From: Candidatus Nitronereus thalassa
GTDB lineage: Bacteria; Nitrospirota; Nitrospiria; Nitrospirales; UBA8639
Length of the DNA stretch: 64,000 nt
Reading direction: 5' to 3'
Assembly: GCF_032191465.1 (NCBI RefSeq)
Contig: NZ_JAQOUE010000001.1
Coordinates: 1,736,001 to 1,800,000 of the forward strand
A program made the translations under genes and the position numbers. Shown here piece after piece: positions 35,446 to 44,855 of this stretch. A model generated the notes under the pieces. It did no database searches and was not told the origin of the DNA. It worked only from the letters and a program-made list of their open reading frames with translations. Each line of letters starts with the position of its first letter. Within the stretch, counting starts at the first letter, position 1.

Positions 35446-36174
35446 TTACTTCTTTGCACCAAACACCTCTTTCAAGAGTTCTGTGACTCGTGCGCCAGGA
35501 TCGGTGCGAATCTTCCGTTCTTCTTCGGCCAAAACATGAAAGAGGCCTTTCAGGCTTTTGTCGACAACATATTGATCAGGGTCAAAGGCCAATGAATCCA
35601 CAAAAGGTAGGGAATTGTATCGACCTACTAGTTCGCGATATTGCTTGGTCACGCCGACCTGATTCAGTGCCGTTTCCACTTGAGGACGAAACATTGCACT
35701 AAGCTTATCCGTGGTTTTTCCTTGAAAATACTCCGTGGCCGCCGTATCGCTTCCCTTAAGAATACCTTGGGCATCTTCAAACGACATATCCTTAATGGCG
35801 TCCATAAACACCGGCTTAGCCAACGCCGTGGCTTGCTCGGCCCCTCGATTCATACTCACCACGAATTCATCCAATTGCGGACCATATCCGACAAGCCTCA
35901 GCGCCTGATCAAATTTTTGAAGCTGAGTTGGCATTGGAATCTTGATAGCCTCGTTTTGCAAAAACCCATTTTTAGCACCGGTTAGTTGCACGGCATTGGC
36001 ACTACCGACCTCCAGCGCTTCCTTTAAGCCGGCAATAATTTTATCTTCACTGAGCTCAGCCGATGTACCCAAACCAAGAGATTTAAATCCCTCCATCACA
36101 TCATCAAAAAATCCAAAGCTTTGAGCCGGCATCAAAAGGACTATTCCTGCGAGAAGGACCATAGCAATCCGCAT
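35446..36174 (-). CDS. Exported DUF4197 family protein
   Basis: A 242-residue protein with a signal peptide (MRIAMVLLAGIVLLMPAQSFG) and a helical DUF4197 domain: KIIAGLKEALEVGSANAV, IKIPMPTQLQK, ALRLVGYGPQLDEFVVSMNRGAEQA and the C-terminal EEERKIRTDPGARVTELLKEVFG are the family motifs. Proteins of this family are periplasmic and of unknown role. The ATG at 36174 has AAAGGAG about nine bases upstream and removes 14 unlikely residues from the longest frame. Confidence 0.9.
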   Translation of the reverse strand: MRIAMVLLAGIVLLMPAQSFGFFDDVMEGFKSLGLGTSAELSEDKIIAGLKEALEVGSANAVQLTGAKNGFLQNEAIKIPMPTQLQKFDQALRLVGYGPQLDEFVVSMNRGAEQATALAKPVFMDAIKDMSFEDAQGILKGSDTAATEYFQGKTTDKLSAMFRPQVETALNQVGVTKQYRELVGRYNSLPFVDSLAFDPDQYVVDKSLKGLFHVLAEEERKIRTDPGARVTELLKEVFGAKK

Positions 36175-36391
36175 ATGTCGAAAACTCCTTTCACAACACC
36201 CAATAAGAACTTGCACTTACATTGAACCCTACAACACCAGGTTTTGCAAACAACTACCGTGACTCAGATCCCCGCAGATCTGCTCTATCTAAACAATGTT
36301 TGCGCCTTCCCATCCTCCCTTGTTAGGTTCCACAAAATTTACAACATCCCCTCCTCTTTGTCTGTGTGATATTCAAGGAAATTTTTGAGTC

Positions 36392-37450
36392 ATGAGAGCA
36401 AAATTCTTTGCCTGCATTTCCCTCCTAATCGCCATGGTATGCGTGACGGTTCCCGCTGCCGCGACGTCAGGCCTTATTCAATTGAGAGATGGGAGCCAAT
36501 TGCATGGGGAGATCATATCCATGGTCAAGGGAACTCTGAAAGCCAAAGCGTCCTTTAGCCAAGGCGATCCCATACCCATTACTTGGAGCGAAGTGACGGG
36601 ACTCACCACCACAAGCTCCATCACCCTCGTGCTGAAAAATGGCGTCACCTTACAGGGCATCGCTCAACCAGGAGAACCTGGCACTATTCAACTCGCCACA
36701 GACCTCATTCAGGTTACCATTCCCGTCCTGGTGGAAACCGTCGTCGCCATTAATCCACCGGAAAAGAAACCTGTGACCTACAAGGGCAATATTAACTTTG
36801 GGGGTTCAATCACGTCCGGCAATAGCGACCTCAAGCAGGGCAACTTTTTTGGCGAACTGGTCATCCGCGGGGACATTCTTCGATTATCTTTCATTGGACG
36901 GTGGAATTATTCGGAAGACTCAGGGTCCATCATTACTCGGAACACCTTTGGCAACGTCAAACTCGACTTTTTTGTCACAAAGCGTTTTTACCTGTTTACT
37001 AGTGCCTTATTCGAACAAGATACGTTTCAAGACATTCAACTTCGAACCTCCATTAGCGGTGGGCCAGGCTATCAATTCATCATGCCAGGTGACCTTTCCA
37101 GCCCCTATCTCCACGATATGGAGCTAGACGGGGAAATTGGTCTTGGGTTTTTTAACGAAGATTTTAAGGTAGCCGCAGATCAACAAAATTTCACTGGCCG
37201 CTGGGCTGCAAATCTGGATTGGCCCGTGACCTCGGAAGTCACCATTTTTCATCAACACCAAGGCTTTCCCTCTCTTGAAGATTTCACCGATTTTTACATT
37301 ACCTCCCAACAAGGCATCCGAATCAAAATCATGGGCAATTTCACCACAGGTTTCCAATTAAATTGGCGGTACGACAATACTCCCTCGACTGGGAAAAAAG
37401 CTTCAGACTTCCAATACCTTTTGAATCTAGGGTATAGCTTTAAATCCTAA
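36392..37450 (+). CDS. Outer-membrane DUF481 family protein (YdiY-like)
   Basis: A 352-residue exported protein: signal peptide to about residue 25 (TVPAAATSG), an N-terminal pair of short beta modules (IQLRDGSQLHGEI and LVLKNGVTLQGIA) and from about residue 128 the DUF481 beta barrel beginning with YKGNINFGGSITSGNSDLKQG, ending in aromatic residues (LLNLGYSFKS) as in outer membrane proteins. Salt- or acid-induced YdiY is the E. coli homologue; function unknown. AAGGA lies upstream of the ATG. Confidence 0.88.
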   Translation: MRAKFFACISLLIAMVCVTVPAAATSGLIQLRDGSQLHGEIISMVKGTLKAKASFSQGDPIPITWSEVTGLTTTSSITLVLKNGVTLQGIAQPGEPGTIQLATDLIQVTIPVLVETVVAINPPEKKPVTYKGNINFGGSITSGNSDLKQGNFFGELVIRGDILRLSFIGRWNYSEDSGSIITRNTFGNVKLDFFVTKRFYLFTSALFEQDTFQDIQLRTSISGGPGYQFIMPGDLSSPYLHDMELDGEIGLGFFNEDFKVAADQQNFTGRWAANLDWPVTSEVTIFHQHQGFPSLEDFTDFYITSQQGIRIKIMGNFTTGFQLNWRYDNTPSTGKKASDFQYLLNLGYSFKS

Positions 37451-37604
37451 ACGGACTGTAGGCCGTCCAGAAGGCAGTGGGAGACCCACAAATATTGGCT
37501 GACTGTCATTCCCCAAGAAATTTGGTATAGTCATGGCCCTCATTTGGTCGAGAGGACGTAAAGTCATCTGTTATGTTCGTTGAGTTGTTTTCTAGGAGGA
37601 CATC

Positions 37605-39821
37605 ATGAATCGGGGTCACTGGCTGGGCTTTTGTTCCGTACAAAATTGGCTCGTGTGCATTATCTTTATTTTTTTAATTCAGGGATGTACTGGCCTTCAG
37701 TACGGTGACCACGTTAGCAAATTTGGCAGACCCCTCTCGGAGCCAACCTCTCCTCCCGCAAGCATCACGATCGAACCTGAACAACACACTCGCCCTATCA
37801 AAACCCAATCCACCTTCACGGCCATAGTGAAAGACGCGCAAGGAAAACCCCTTAACGGAGCCATTGTGGAATGGACCCTTGCCAGAGCCAAAGGCGCAGT
37901 CGGTGATATTATCGACATAGGACAAGATCCCTTAAAACAAGCCCTCAGGGTCAACAACACGTATGCTATCGGTGGCACTAATCGCCAAGGGGAATCAACG
38001 ATCACTTTGACCTCTGTGCAGGAAGGCAGTACCCATCTCATTGCAATCGTTTCCAACCTGAAGGAACAACGCCACCATCAAGCCTTTGCAGTCATGCATT
38101 GGTTGGATGCGGAATGGGACTTTCCACTTGACGCCGCACAAAAGGTGGGAACGACCCGAAACATGGCCGTCACAGTCATGAAAGCCTCAAACGGCGCTCC
38201 CTTGGAGGGTTATCAGGTGAAATGGAATGTCACTTCAGGGCCAGAAGCGTATTTTGAGGAAAGCCGCCAATCTGAAGCCATTGCGGAAACCGATGCACAA
38301 GGTGTCGCCCGAGTAACCTTGGCCCAACAAACCCCAGGACCAGGCGAAAACACCGTGCAAATCACCGTCGTGAAACCTGAAACCCCCGATCGAGACTGTT
38401 GTCCGGCCGTTAGCGGGATCATAGCCAAAGGACTGTCAAAGACAACCTGGATGGCCCCTTCCATCACGTTAGAACAACAATGCCCCTCGGCTTTGATATT
38501 GGGTGACACGGCTGAATTTCCCATCACGCTGACCAATAGCTCACAAGTGAATGCCAGTAATGTTGTCCTGCGTCATACCATTCCTGCTGGCATGGAATTT
38601 GTTGGGTCAAATCCGCAAGCTCAACAAGTAGGAAATTCCCTCACATGGAATTTAACCGACCTGGCGGCCCAAACTAGTCGACAAGTCATTCTCCACATGA
38701 AAGCGAAAGCCAGTGGCACGTATGTGAATGAAGTAGTCGTGGAAGCCAACGACGGCGTGCACAGTCAATCCATGTGTTCCGCCACCGTCGGCGAACCTAT
38801 CCTGTCTCTCACGCAAACCTGCCCTTCCACTGTGCTAGTCGGAGAAAGGTCTGAATTTCATGTCACCATTACGAACACCGGAACCGGTGTCGCCAAGGAC
38901 CTTCAACTCACAGACCGTGTTCCGAATGGCATGAGTCACGCATCCGGCCAACCCGAGGTGACGCGAAAAATCGATTCCTTGGCAGCGGGATCGACCGTTA
39001 CCGAAGTGTTTACGTTCACAGCGAACCAACCCGGCGCCGCATCCAATGTCGTGCAGGTGACTGGTAGTAGAAATTTACAGGAACAAGTCAGTTGCGATTT
39101 GACCATTGAGCAGCCCAGTATGAGCCTGAAGATGACGGGCCCAGAGAATCGATTCTTAGGAACCACCGCAACCTATTCCTTGGAAGTCACCAACACCGGG
39201 ACGGCACCAACCACCGGAGTAGTGGTACACGATACCTTACCCAGCGGGTTCACATTTGAAAGCGCGAATCCTCCGGGGAACCATCTTCCGAATACCAACA
39301 ACGTTTCGTGGAATCTCGGCACCATGGCCCCAGGGGAAACAAAAACATTTCAGGTGACCGGTCGAGCCAATACCAGCGGACGACAATGCAATATCGCCAC
39401 GGTCCAAACGGAACGAGGCCTGAAAGAACGGGCCGAAGTCTGCACCTCGGTGGAAGGCGTGGCCGCCCTCCTGTTGGAAGTCACAGATAGTCCCGACCCA
39501 GTGGAAATCGGAACACAGACGAGCTATTCGATTCTTGTGACCAACCAGGGAACCGCTAATGCAACTAACATCAAAATTGCCGCGACAATTCCGGACGGTA
39601 TGGAGTATGTCTCTTCTAGTGGATCAACCGCCAGGTTAGTCGTTCTGGGAAAACTCGTAGACTTTGACCCGATTCCTACCTTAAGACCAAAGGAAAACCT
39701 CGTATTTACCGTCACGGTGAAAGGAGTCCAACCGGGCGATCTCCGCTTCCGGGTGGAAATGAATGCAGACCAACTCACCAGCCCAGTCCTGGAAGAGGAA
39801 AGCACCAAACTATACCAATAG
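37605..39821 (+). CDS. Lipoprotein with Ig-like and repeated DUF11 domains
   Basis: A 738-residue surface lipoprotein: hydrophobic signal, lipobox IQGC with Cys28, then Big-type Ig-like domains (residues about 55-290; TFTAIVKDAQGKPLNGAIVEW, GVARVTLAQQTPG) and four DUF11 repeats of about 110 residues each (for example LVGERSEFHVTITNTGTGVAKDL, GTTATYSLEVTNTGTAPTTG and IGTQTSYSILVTNQGTANATN). Several repeats carry Cys at their ends (CPS...C). GGAGGA lies six bases before the ATG. Such domains make long rods that attach to surfaces or polymers. It precedes an LtaS-like sulfatase in the same direction. Confidence 0.88.
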   Translation: MNRGHWLGFCSVQNWLVCIIFIFLIQGCTGLQYGDHVSKFGRPLSEPTSPPASITIEPEQHTRPIKTQSTFTAIVKDAQGKPLNGAIVEWTLARAKGAVGDIIDIGQDPLKQALRVNNTYAIGGTNRQGESTITLTSVQEGSTHLIAIVSNLKEQRHHQAFAVMHWLDAEWDFPLDAAQKVGTTRNMAVTVMKASNGAPLEGYQVKWNVTSGPEAYFEESRQSEAIAETDAQGVARVTLAQQTPGPGENTVQITVVKPETPDRDCCPAVSGIIAKGLSKTTWMAPSITLEQQCPSALILGDTAEFPITLTNSSQVNASNVVLRHTIPAGMEFVGSNPQAQQVGNSLTWNLTDLAAQTSRQVILHMKAKASGTYVNEVVVEANDGVHSQSMCSATVGEPILSLTQTCPSTVLVGERSEFHVTITNTGTGVAKDLQLTDRVPNGMSHASGQPEVTRKIDSLAAGSTVTEVFTFTANQPGAASNVVQVTGSRNLQEQVSCDLTIEQPSMSLKMTGPENRFLGTTATYSLEVTNTGTAPTTGVVVHDTLPSGFTFESANPPGNHLPNTNNVSWNLGTMAPGETKTFQVTGRANTSGRQCNIATVQTERGLKERAEVCTSVEGVAALLLEVTDSPDPVEIGTQTSYSILVTNQGTANATNIKIAATIPDGMEYVSSSGSTARLVVLGKLVDFDPIPTLRPKENLVFTVTVKGVQPGDLRFRVEMNADQLTSPVLEEESTKLYQ

Positions 39822-39992
39822 GAATGGGACGACAGTACTGAAGAGGGGGACAGGTTGACCGACAAGGTCGTGAGGTTCAATCTTTCCCCCTTCGCTCTCT
39901 CTTTTCTCCTTTGAACTTCGGCGTTCACGAATGAAGAGTGGGGATTCGGTGGCGATTTCAAGGACTCTTCTTCTCTTAGGCCCATACCCACC

Positions 39993-42296
39993 ATGAACTT
40001 TTCTGATTCTCATTACCCCTCCCGGTCTTTCTGGCATCTCTTTTTCTTTGTCTTAATTCTGTTCTTACTCCTTCAGCAAGGACAACGATTATTTCTGTTT
40101 TCCGAAGCCTTGAAGATTGAAGTGCCGGAGCAAGAAATCCTCATTAAGACTGCGATTACCGGATTTCGAGCCGACGTGATTGTTTCGACACTGGCTGCGG
40201 GGTTTGCCGCCATGCTCGCCTGGGGATATCTCATGCTACGCTTCGGCTGGGGCAACGCCAAAATTGCCTTGCGCACGCCCAATCGATTTACCGATGTATT
40301 TCGTACTTTCAGTTGGTTAGTGGGGAGCGCCTTAATGCTCATCCTCATGGTGGATATGGGGTACTATCATTATGCACATACCCATTTGGACTTCGTCTTT
40401 TTCGAGTTTATCGAAGACCTGCTGTTCCCACGCGAACAAGCAGGGACCGTCACGGAAAATACCGCGGCGCCTAACCAAGCCCTTCAGCAAACCGGGGCGG
40501 AACTTCAGGAAATCACCAAGTGGTCCTGGATCGTGGGTGGATTTTTTGGCGTGGAAATATTGATCACCCTTGGGTGGTGGGTCACCTTTCGCACGGTCAT
40601 TGCTCCGCTGTTCACCTGGTGGCATACCCATTCTCCCAGCATGGCCAAATACTTTCTGGTCTTTTGCCTCACCGGCGGACTTATGGGATTCAACTGGTAT
40701 GGACCCTGGGGTATTCAACGCGCCAACATTACCAACTCGGTCTATTACATGTTGGCTCAAAATCCTTTGTGGCATGCAGGAGAGGTTGGCATCGGCTCAG
40801 TCTTCTATCGATTGAGCGGGGCCACATCAGGGATTGTGAGTACCATGCCCCTGGAAGAAGCGGTCGAGGTAAGCCAACGCATTCTCGGCACCCCAGACCA
40901 ATTCACTTTCGCTCAATACCCCTTGCTCAAAAACACCAGACCACACGAACAGGGTCTCCAATTTACCAAACCAGTCAATGTGTTGTTGATCTTTGTCGAA
41001 GGTCTGGACCGGCGATACCTGGGACAATCCATTAACGTCAACGAACCCAATGATATGCGGAAGACGTTTTTTAATAAGAAACCTACGCCACCTGAGAACG
41101 AAACCAGTACCCCTTCATCATCCACACATATTCAGTTGACTCCATTCTTGGATCGTCTCGGCAGAGAGAGTATTTATTTCGACCGCTTTTTTTCCAATGG
41201 AGACATGACCGCTCGAGCGTTATTCTCCACCCTCTGTTCTTATTATCCCCGTCGAGGCTGGGCAGTGATGCGGGCTCGCTATACCCACGAATTTTTGTGC
41301 TTCCCGGAAGTGTTGCGCCAAGCTGGATATTGGACGGAAATGGTGGTAGGACAAAATCGTGATCGCAATTACGACCACATTGCTTTGTTCCTGGCGAGAA
41401 ATGGCATTCACCAATTCTTAGACGAAAATAGTTTCCCTGCCGATGCACAAAAACTCGGGTTAGGCCTCACCGATGAATCACTGTTTCATTTCGTCTATGA
41501 GCGCGTAAAAGAGTTACGAAAAGAATCCCGCCCCTACTTTCTTTCAACGCTTACGGTAGGCACGCATCATCCCTATCAATTTCCGATGGCCCATCCTGAT
41601 CTTGAAATCTTACAGAAACATCCAGACCAATATGTCCCCGCCTTGCGATATTTAGATTTCGCGCTGGAGGGTTTCTTTGAAAAAATGCAACAAGAGGATT
41701 TGTTTAAAGACACCATCGTCTTAGTCCTAGGAGATCATGGCCGGCATGAAGGTATCGGTGGAAGTGACCCCGCGGCACGCGGCAGCCACTTTTTAGTCCC
41801 ATTCTATCTTTGGATCGATCCATCGCTCGAATCAGAAATGCCCACTCGGGCTAAAACCATTTCCCACATCGCCAGCCAAGTGGATATAGGCCCCACCATT
41901 TTAGCCATGAACAACCTGACTCCACCCGTAGCACCTTTTTTTGGACAAGATCTGAGCTGTGCGTTCCACACCGAATGCTTAGCAGGAAATATCGCCTATC
42001 TCAGTGGTGCACATGACGATTCAATTGGCATCGTCAATGAAGACTTCATGTGGCTGTATCGGTTTAAAATCAAAACCTTCTTCCGCACACGACTCGATGG
42101 GCAATATCCAGAACAAGACCAAACGTTTTCTGAATTTGGACCAGAATTTTCTAACAAGAATTCCCTCTACTATAAAATTCGACAACAGATCTTTGGGCTC
42201 TATGTCAGTTCGAATGTGGCACTCGAAGAAGGCCAAATTTGGTCCAAGGCAGTGTTTGGCAAAAACCTAACAACGGGACAAGTTTCCTCCAAATAA
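39993..42296 (+). CDS. LtaS-type membrane sulfatase (phosphoglycerol transferase family)
   Basis: A 767-residue protein with about five N-terminal membrane helices (residues 10-250) followed by an extracytoplasmic alkaline-phosphatase-fold domain. The metal-binding Glu lies in VLLIFVEGLDRR, the catalytic Thr in SNGDMTARALFSTLC, and the C-terminal metal ligands in LGDHGRHEG. The family moves phosphoglycerol from phosphatidylglycerol onto polymers (lipoteichoic acid, or periplasmic glucans in Gram-negatives). No ribosome binding site is obvious before the ATG. Its position between a DUF11 lipoprotein and an MscS channel suggests envelope or osmotic functions (inference). Confidence 0.9.
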   Translation: MNFSDSHYPSRSFWHLFFFVLILFLLLQQGQRLFLFSEALKIEVPEQEILIKTAITGFRADVIVSTLAAGFAAMLAWGYLMLRFGWGNAKIALRTPNRFTDVFRTFSWLVGSALMLILMVDMGYYHYAHTHLDFVFFEFIEDLLFPREQAGTVTENTAAPNQALQQTGAELQEITKWSWIVGGFFGVEILITLGWWVTFRTVIAPLFTWWHTHSPSMAKYFLVFCLTGGLMGFNWYGPWGIQRANITNSVYYMLAQNPLWHAGEVGIGSVFYRLSGATSGIVSTMPLEEAVEVSQRILGTPDQFTFAQYPLLKNTRPHEQGLQFTKPVNVLLIFVEGLDRRYLGQSINVNEPNDMRKTFFNKKPTPPENETSTPSSSTHIQLTPFLDRLGRESIYFDRFFSNGDMTARALFSTLCSYYPRRGWAVMRARYTHEFLCFPEVLRQAGYWTEMVVGQNRDRNYDHIALFLARNGIHQFLDENSFPADAQKLGLGLTDESLFHFVYERVKELRKESRPYFLSTLTVGTHHPYQFPMAHPDLEILQKHPDQYVPALRYLDFALEGFFEKMQQEDLFKDTIVLVLGDHGRHEGIGGSDPAARGSHFLVPFYLWIDPSLESEMPTRAKTISHIASQVDIGPTILAMNNLTPPVAPFFGQDLSCAFHTECLAGNIAYLSGAHDDSIGIVNEDFMWLYRFKIKTFFRTRLDGQYPEQDQTFSEFGPEFSNKNSLYYKIRQQIFGLYVSSNVALEEGQIWSKAVFGKNLTTGQVSSK

Positions 42297-42326
42297 TTTT
42301 AACCATAGATCCGCAAAGAGGTGGCC

Positions 42327-43154
42327 ATGGATTCATCATTGGAGCAAATAACAGAACAAGGCGTCGGCCTGTTGATTTATTACGGGATGAGTCTTCTCGG
42401 CGCCATTGTCATTTTTATTCTTGGGCGCATGCTCGCGGGATGGGCCCAGAACACCACGAAAAAATTCTTGGAACGCACGGGAAAGATCGACCAAACAATT
42501 TGTGACTTTCTGTCCAACTGCGCCCGTTATGTGATCCTGATCTTTACCTTTATCATGGTGCTATCGCAATTTGGCGTTGAAACAACCAGCCTGATTGCCA
42601 TTTTTGGCGCGGCAGGCTTGGCCATAGGCTTAGCCCTCCAGGGCACTTTAAGCAATGTGGCGGCGGGAGTCATGCTGTTGATTTTTCGTCCTTTCAAAGT
42701 TGGGGACTATGTCGAAGCGGCGGGAGTAGCCGGAACCGTGAAATCCATTACGCTCTTTGTCACGGAACTTGCCACGCCTGATAATGTTCAGATTTTATCG
42801 CCCAATGCCTCCGTCTGGGGAGCCACCGTTAAAAATTATAGCCATCATTCCACGCGCCGGGTAGACTTTGTGGTGGGTATCGACTACAGCGACAACATTG
42901 ATAAGGCCATGGAAACGCTTCATGCCGCCATCAATGCCGATGCTCGCGTATTGAAAGACCCGGCCCCAATGGTAGTTGTGGGTAACCTTGGAGACAATTC
43001 TGTAGATCTTACTGTCCGAGTGTGGTGCAACGCCGGAGATTATTGGGGATTAAAATTTGATCTCACTAAAGCCTTTAAGGAAAAACTCGATGCGGCAGGC
43101 ATTTCGATTCCGTTTCCGCAACGAACGGTGCATTTGGTTAAGGCTGAAGGGTAG
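42327..43154 (+). CDS. mscS: Small-conductance mechanosensitive channel, MscS family
   Basis: A 275-residue channel with three N-terminal helices; the pore helix TM3 is seen as AIFGAAGLAIGLALQGTLSNVAAGVMLLIFRPFKVGDYV, the family signature, followed by the beta domain (VAGTVKSITLFVT) and a C-terminal alpha-beta domain (IPFPQRTVHL). It opens under membrane tension to release solutes. The ATG at 42327 is used because AAAGAGGTGG precedes it; a GTG six bases upstream is the alternative. A full R1 repeat copy follows the gene, starting 87 bases after the stop. Confidence 0.95.
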   Translation: MDSSLEQITEQGVGLLIYYGMSLLGAIVIFILGRMLAGWAQNTTKKFLERTGKIDQTICDFLSNCARYVILIFTFIMVLSQFGVETTSLIAIFGAAGLAIGLALQGTLSNVAAGVMLLIFRPFKVGDYVEAAGVAGTVKSITLFVTELATPDNVQILSPNASVWGATVKNYSHHSTRRVDFVVGIDYSDNIDKAMETLHAAINADARVLKDPAPMVVVGNLGDNSVDLTVRVWCNAGDYWGLKFDLTKAFKEKLDAAGISIPFPQRTVHLVKAEG

Positions 43155-43694
43155 GACATGATATCGCCTCGGGCTCGAAAGTTTTTAATTCATTGAAGCC
43201 TTTTGGGGAAGCGGTATTCGGTGGAACCTCTAATCCATTCGTCATCCCCGACATGCTTTATCGGGGATTCAGGTTTTCTGTAGTTTAGAATTTTGTGAGT
43301 GAGATTGGAATTTGTAGTTTTGATTAAGATTTATTTATAGCGGGGTTTCGCCCCCGCCGACGAGTCCCTTTTGTTTCGGCAAAAGGGACCAAAACCATGT
43401 CTGCCCGTGCGCGGCCCTTCGGTTCCCTGAGGTGCCGTTCCGAATAAAAATGGCTCAGGAACTCGCTCCGAGGTAAAAAGGCACCTCTACGCTCAAACAG
43501 CCTTCGCCGAAAAGCCGATTCGGAACAGCACCTCAGCCGCGCCCAACGCAGGGGATAGGAACCTTTGATGTTCTTATCTATCCTAAAATTTCAACAAAAA
43601 TTTTGATCCCCTGCTCCCTATTAAATGAGGTATTACGAAATTTTGGCAATTTGCATACGTATTCGCCAGCTTTTGATCATGATAAACTCTAACT
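43155..43694. other. Intergenic stretch occupied by R1 copy A
   Basis: 540 bases between mscS and the frameshifted membrane protein gene. The R1 element fills 43241-43556; the rest holds no gene. Confidence 0.6.
43241..43556 (+). repeat. Structured repeat R1, copy A
   Basis: Order of parts: leader hairpin ATCCCCGA/TCGGGGAT (43244-43268); GCGGGGTTTCGCCCCCGC hairpin (43340-43358); hairpin GTCCCTTTTG-TTTCGG-CAAAAGGGAC (43364-43389); CAAAACCAT; a long-range stem TGAGGTGCCGTTCCGAAT (43428-43445) with ATTCGGAACAGCACCTCA (43518-43535), 17 of 18 paired, enclosing GAGGT...ACCTC (43470-43487); and an end block CGCGCCCAACGCAGGGGAT. Sense to mscS. Confidence 0.85.
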
Positions 43695-44509
43695 ATGACC
43701 AAAATTCAATACCTTAAGACTTGGGCCATGCGAGTGGTTGAGAAGCCATGGGGAATTGCCGGCGCAGTAACTACAGGGCTTTTCTTTATAAACCCAATCC
43801 TGACGATCCTTTTCCCAAAGGTAGGACCACTGCCCCCTGATTTAGCTTGGCAAATACCTTTATCCATTTTGCTTGTTTTTTTAGGACCAAGGTTTTTCTA
43901 GTCCCATATTGGATGCACCAGGAATTGGAAAAACAGGTTGTGGAAACAAGCACGTCCTCTTTGTCTCTAAAAGCCATTGATATAAGACGGACCTACACAG
44001 CAGAAAACGATACCCCTTCAGGATTACATAAGGTTCTTTTGATTATTAAGAATGACTCCAAATTGGCAAAAACCATCCATGGGATAAAAGCCACGGTGCC
44101 TGGAGAAAAATTTGGTATTTCCTCAATTAATGGGGCATATTTAAAGCCTGAAGGATTTTTCACGTTCCAAGAAGTTACTCTTCATCCAATGGAGCACGCG
44201 GCATTTGAGTTATGCTCTCTACATGAAAGAAAAACCGTAGGCACAAGACTATCGTTTGGGTGTCAAACCAACGAGGGAGGAAAAGCTAGTTGGAGGGAAA
44301 TAGAACAACCAGAAAAGCAAACATTTCCTCTTTCTATTACTGCCAAAGATTACCCAGGACAAGAATGGACCATTGAATTAAAAATTTCTGAGACCGAAAT
44401 TTCTTGTGAGACGGTCTTTGTTGGTGAGCGCCGCAAAGACCAAAACCCTCCTCTTCGCAATTCCTCTGAGTTATATTTCCCAAATAACTTCATTAAATCC
44501 CACGGTTGA
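43695..44509 (+). pseudogene. Membrane-anchored protein gene split by a frameshift
   Basis: Two overlapping plus-strand frames look like one gene. The first part (43695-43901) encodes 68 residues with two hydrophobic segments (GIAGAVTTGLFFINPILTILF and WQIPLSILLVFLG). The second part (frame +2, from about 43890 to 44509) continues with a soluble, beta-rich domain of about 200 residues starting near VPYWMHQELEKQVVETS. Re-reading one base at the TTTTT run near 43893-43898 would join them. This may be a true inactivating deletion, a sequencing error at the homopolymer, or (less likely) programmed frameshifting. No family recognised. It lies exactly between two inverted R1 copies, a setting that suggests an unstable island. 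Confidence 0.55.
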
Positions 44510-44855
44510 TCATCCCTTTTTTTCGTTTGGTGAAGTAGGATTAGTGGTCAAATCTTTTGTTGGGAGTTTTGCTGAATATATGACGCCAAAAGTTCAGTTC
44601 TACTCGCGTTGGGTGTGGCGGAGGTGGAGGCCCGAATCGGCCTCTTGGCGAAGGCTGTTTGAGTGGAGAGGTGGCTTTGCACCTCGGAGCGAGTTCCGGA
44701 GCCATCTTATTCGGGCCGGAATCGGAGGGACCCCAGAGATCCTGCAGCCTTTAGCAGGATCTCTGGGGCCGCGCACAGGCGAGAATGGTTTTGGGCACTT
44801 TTGCCGAAACAAAAGTGCCTCGTCGCGCGGGGCGAAACCCCGCATAATGAACTTG
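44510..44855. other. Intergenic stretch occupied by R1 copy B
   Basis: 346 bases between the frameshifted gene and the M48 protease. R1 copy B fills 44605-44848. The frames that run through it on both strands are by-products of the repeat. Confidence 0.6.
44605..44848 (-). repeat. Structured repeat R1, copy B (inverted relative to copy A)
   Basis: Read on the minus strand it has the same parts as copy A without the leader: GCGGGGTTTCGCCCCGC hairpin (44827-44843), GGCACTTTTG-TTTCGG-CAAAAGTGCC hairpin (44794-44819, arms differ from copy A but still pair), CAAAACCAT, the long-range stem GGCCCGAAT (44629-44637 / 44709-44717), GAGGTG...CACCTC (44668-44685) and the CACCCAACGC end. An additional perfect 15-base-pair hairpin with an 8-base loop is inserted at 44731-44768. 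It begins 8 bases after the M48 stop, in sense. Confidence 0.85.

Noticed and set aside
43695-43901. The 68-codon frame as a separate small membrane protein
   Set aside because: The following frame continues directly with compatible sequence and no own ribosome binding site, so one frameshifted gene explains both better, though not with certainty.
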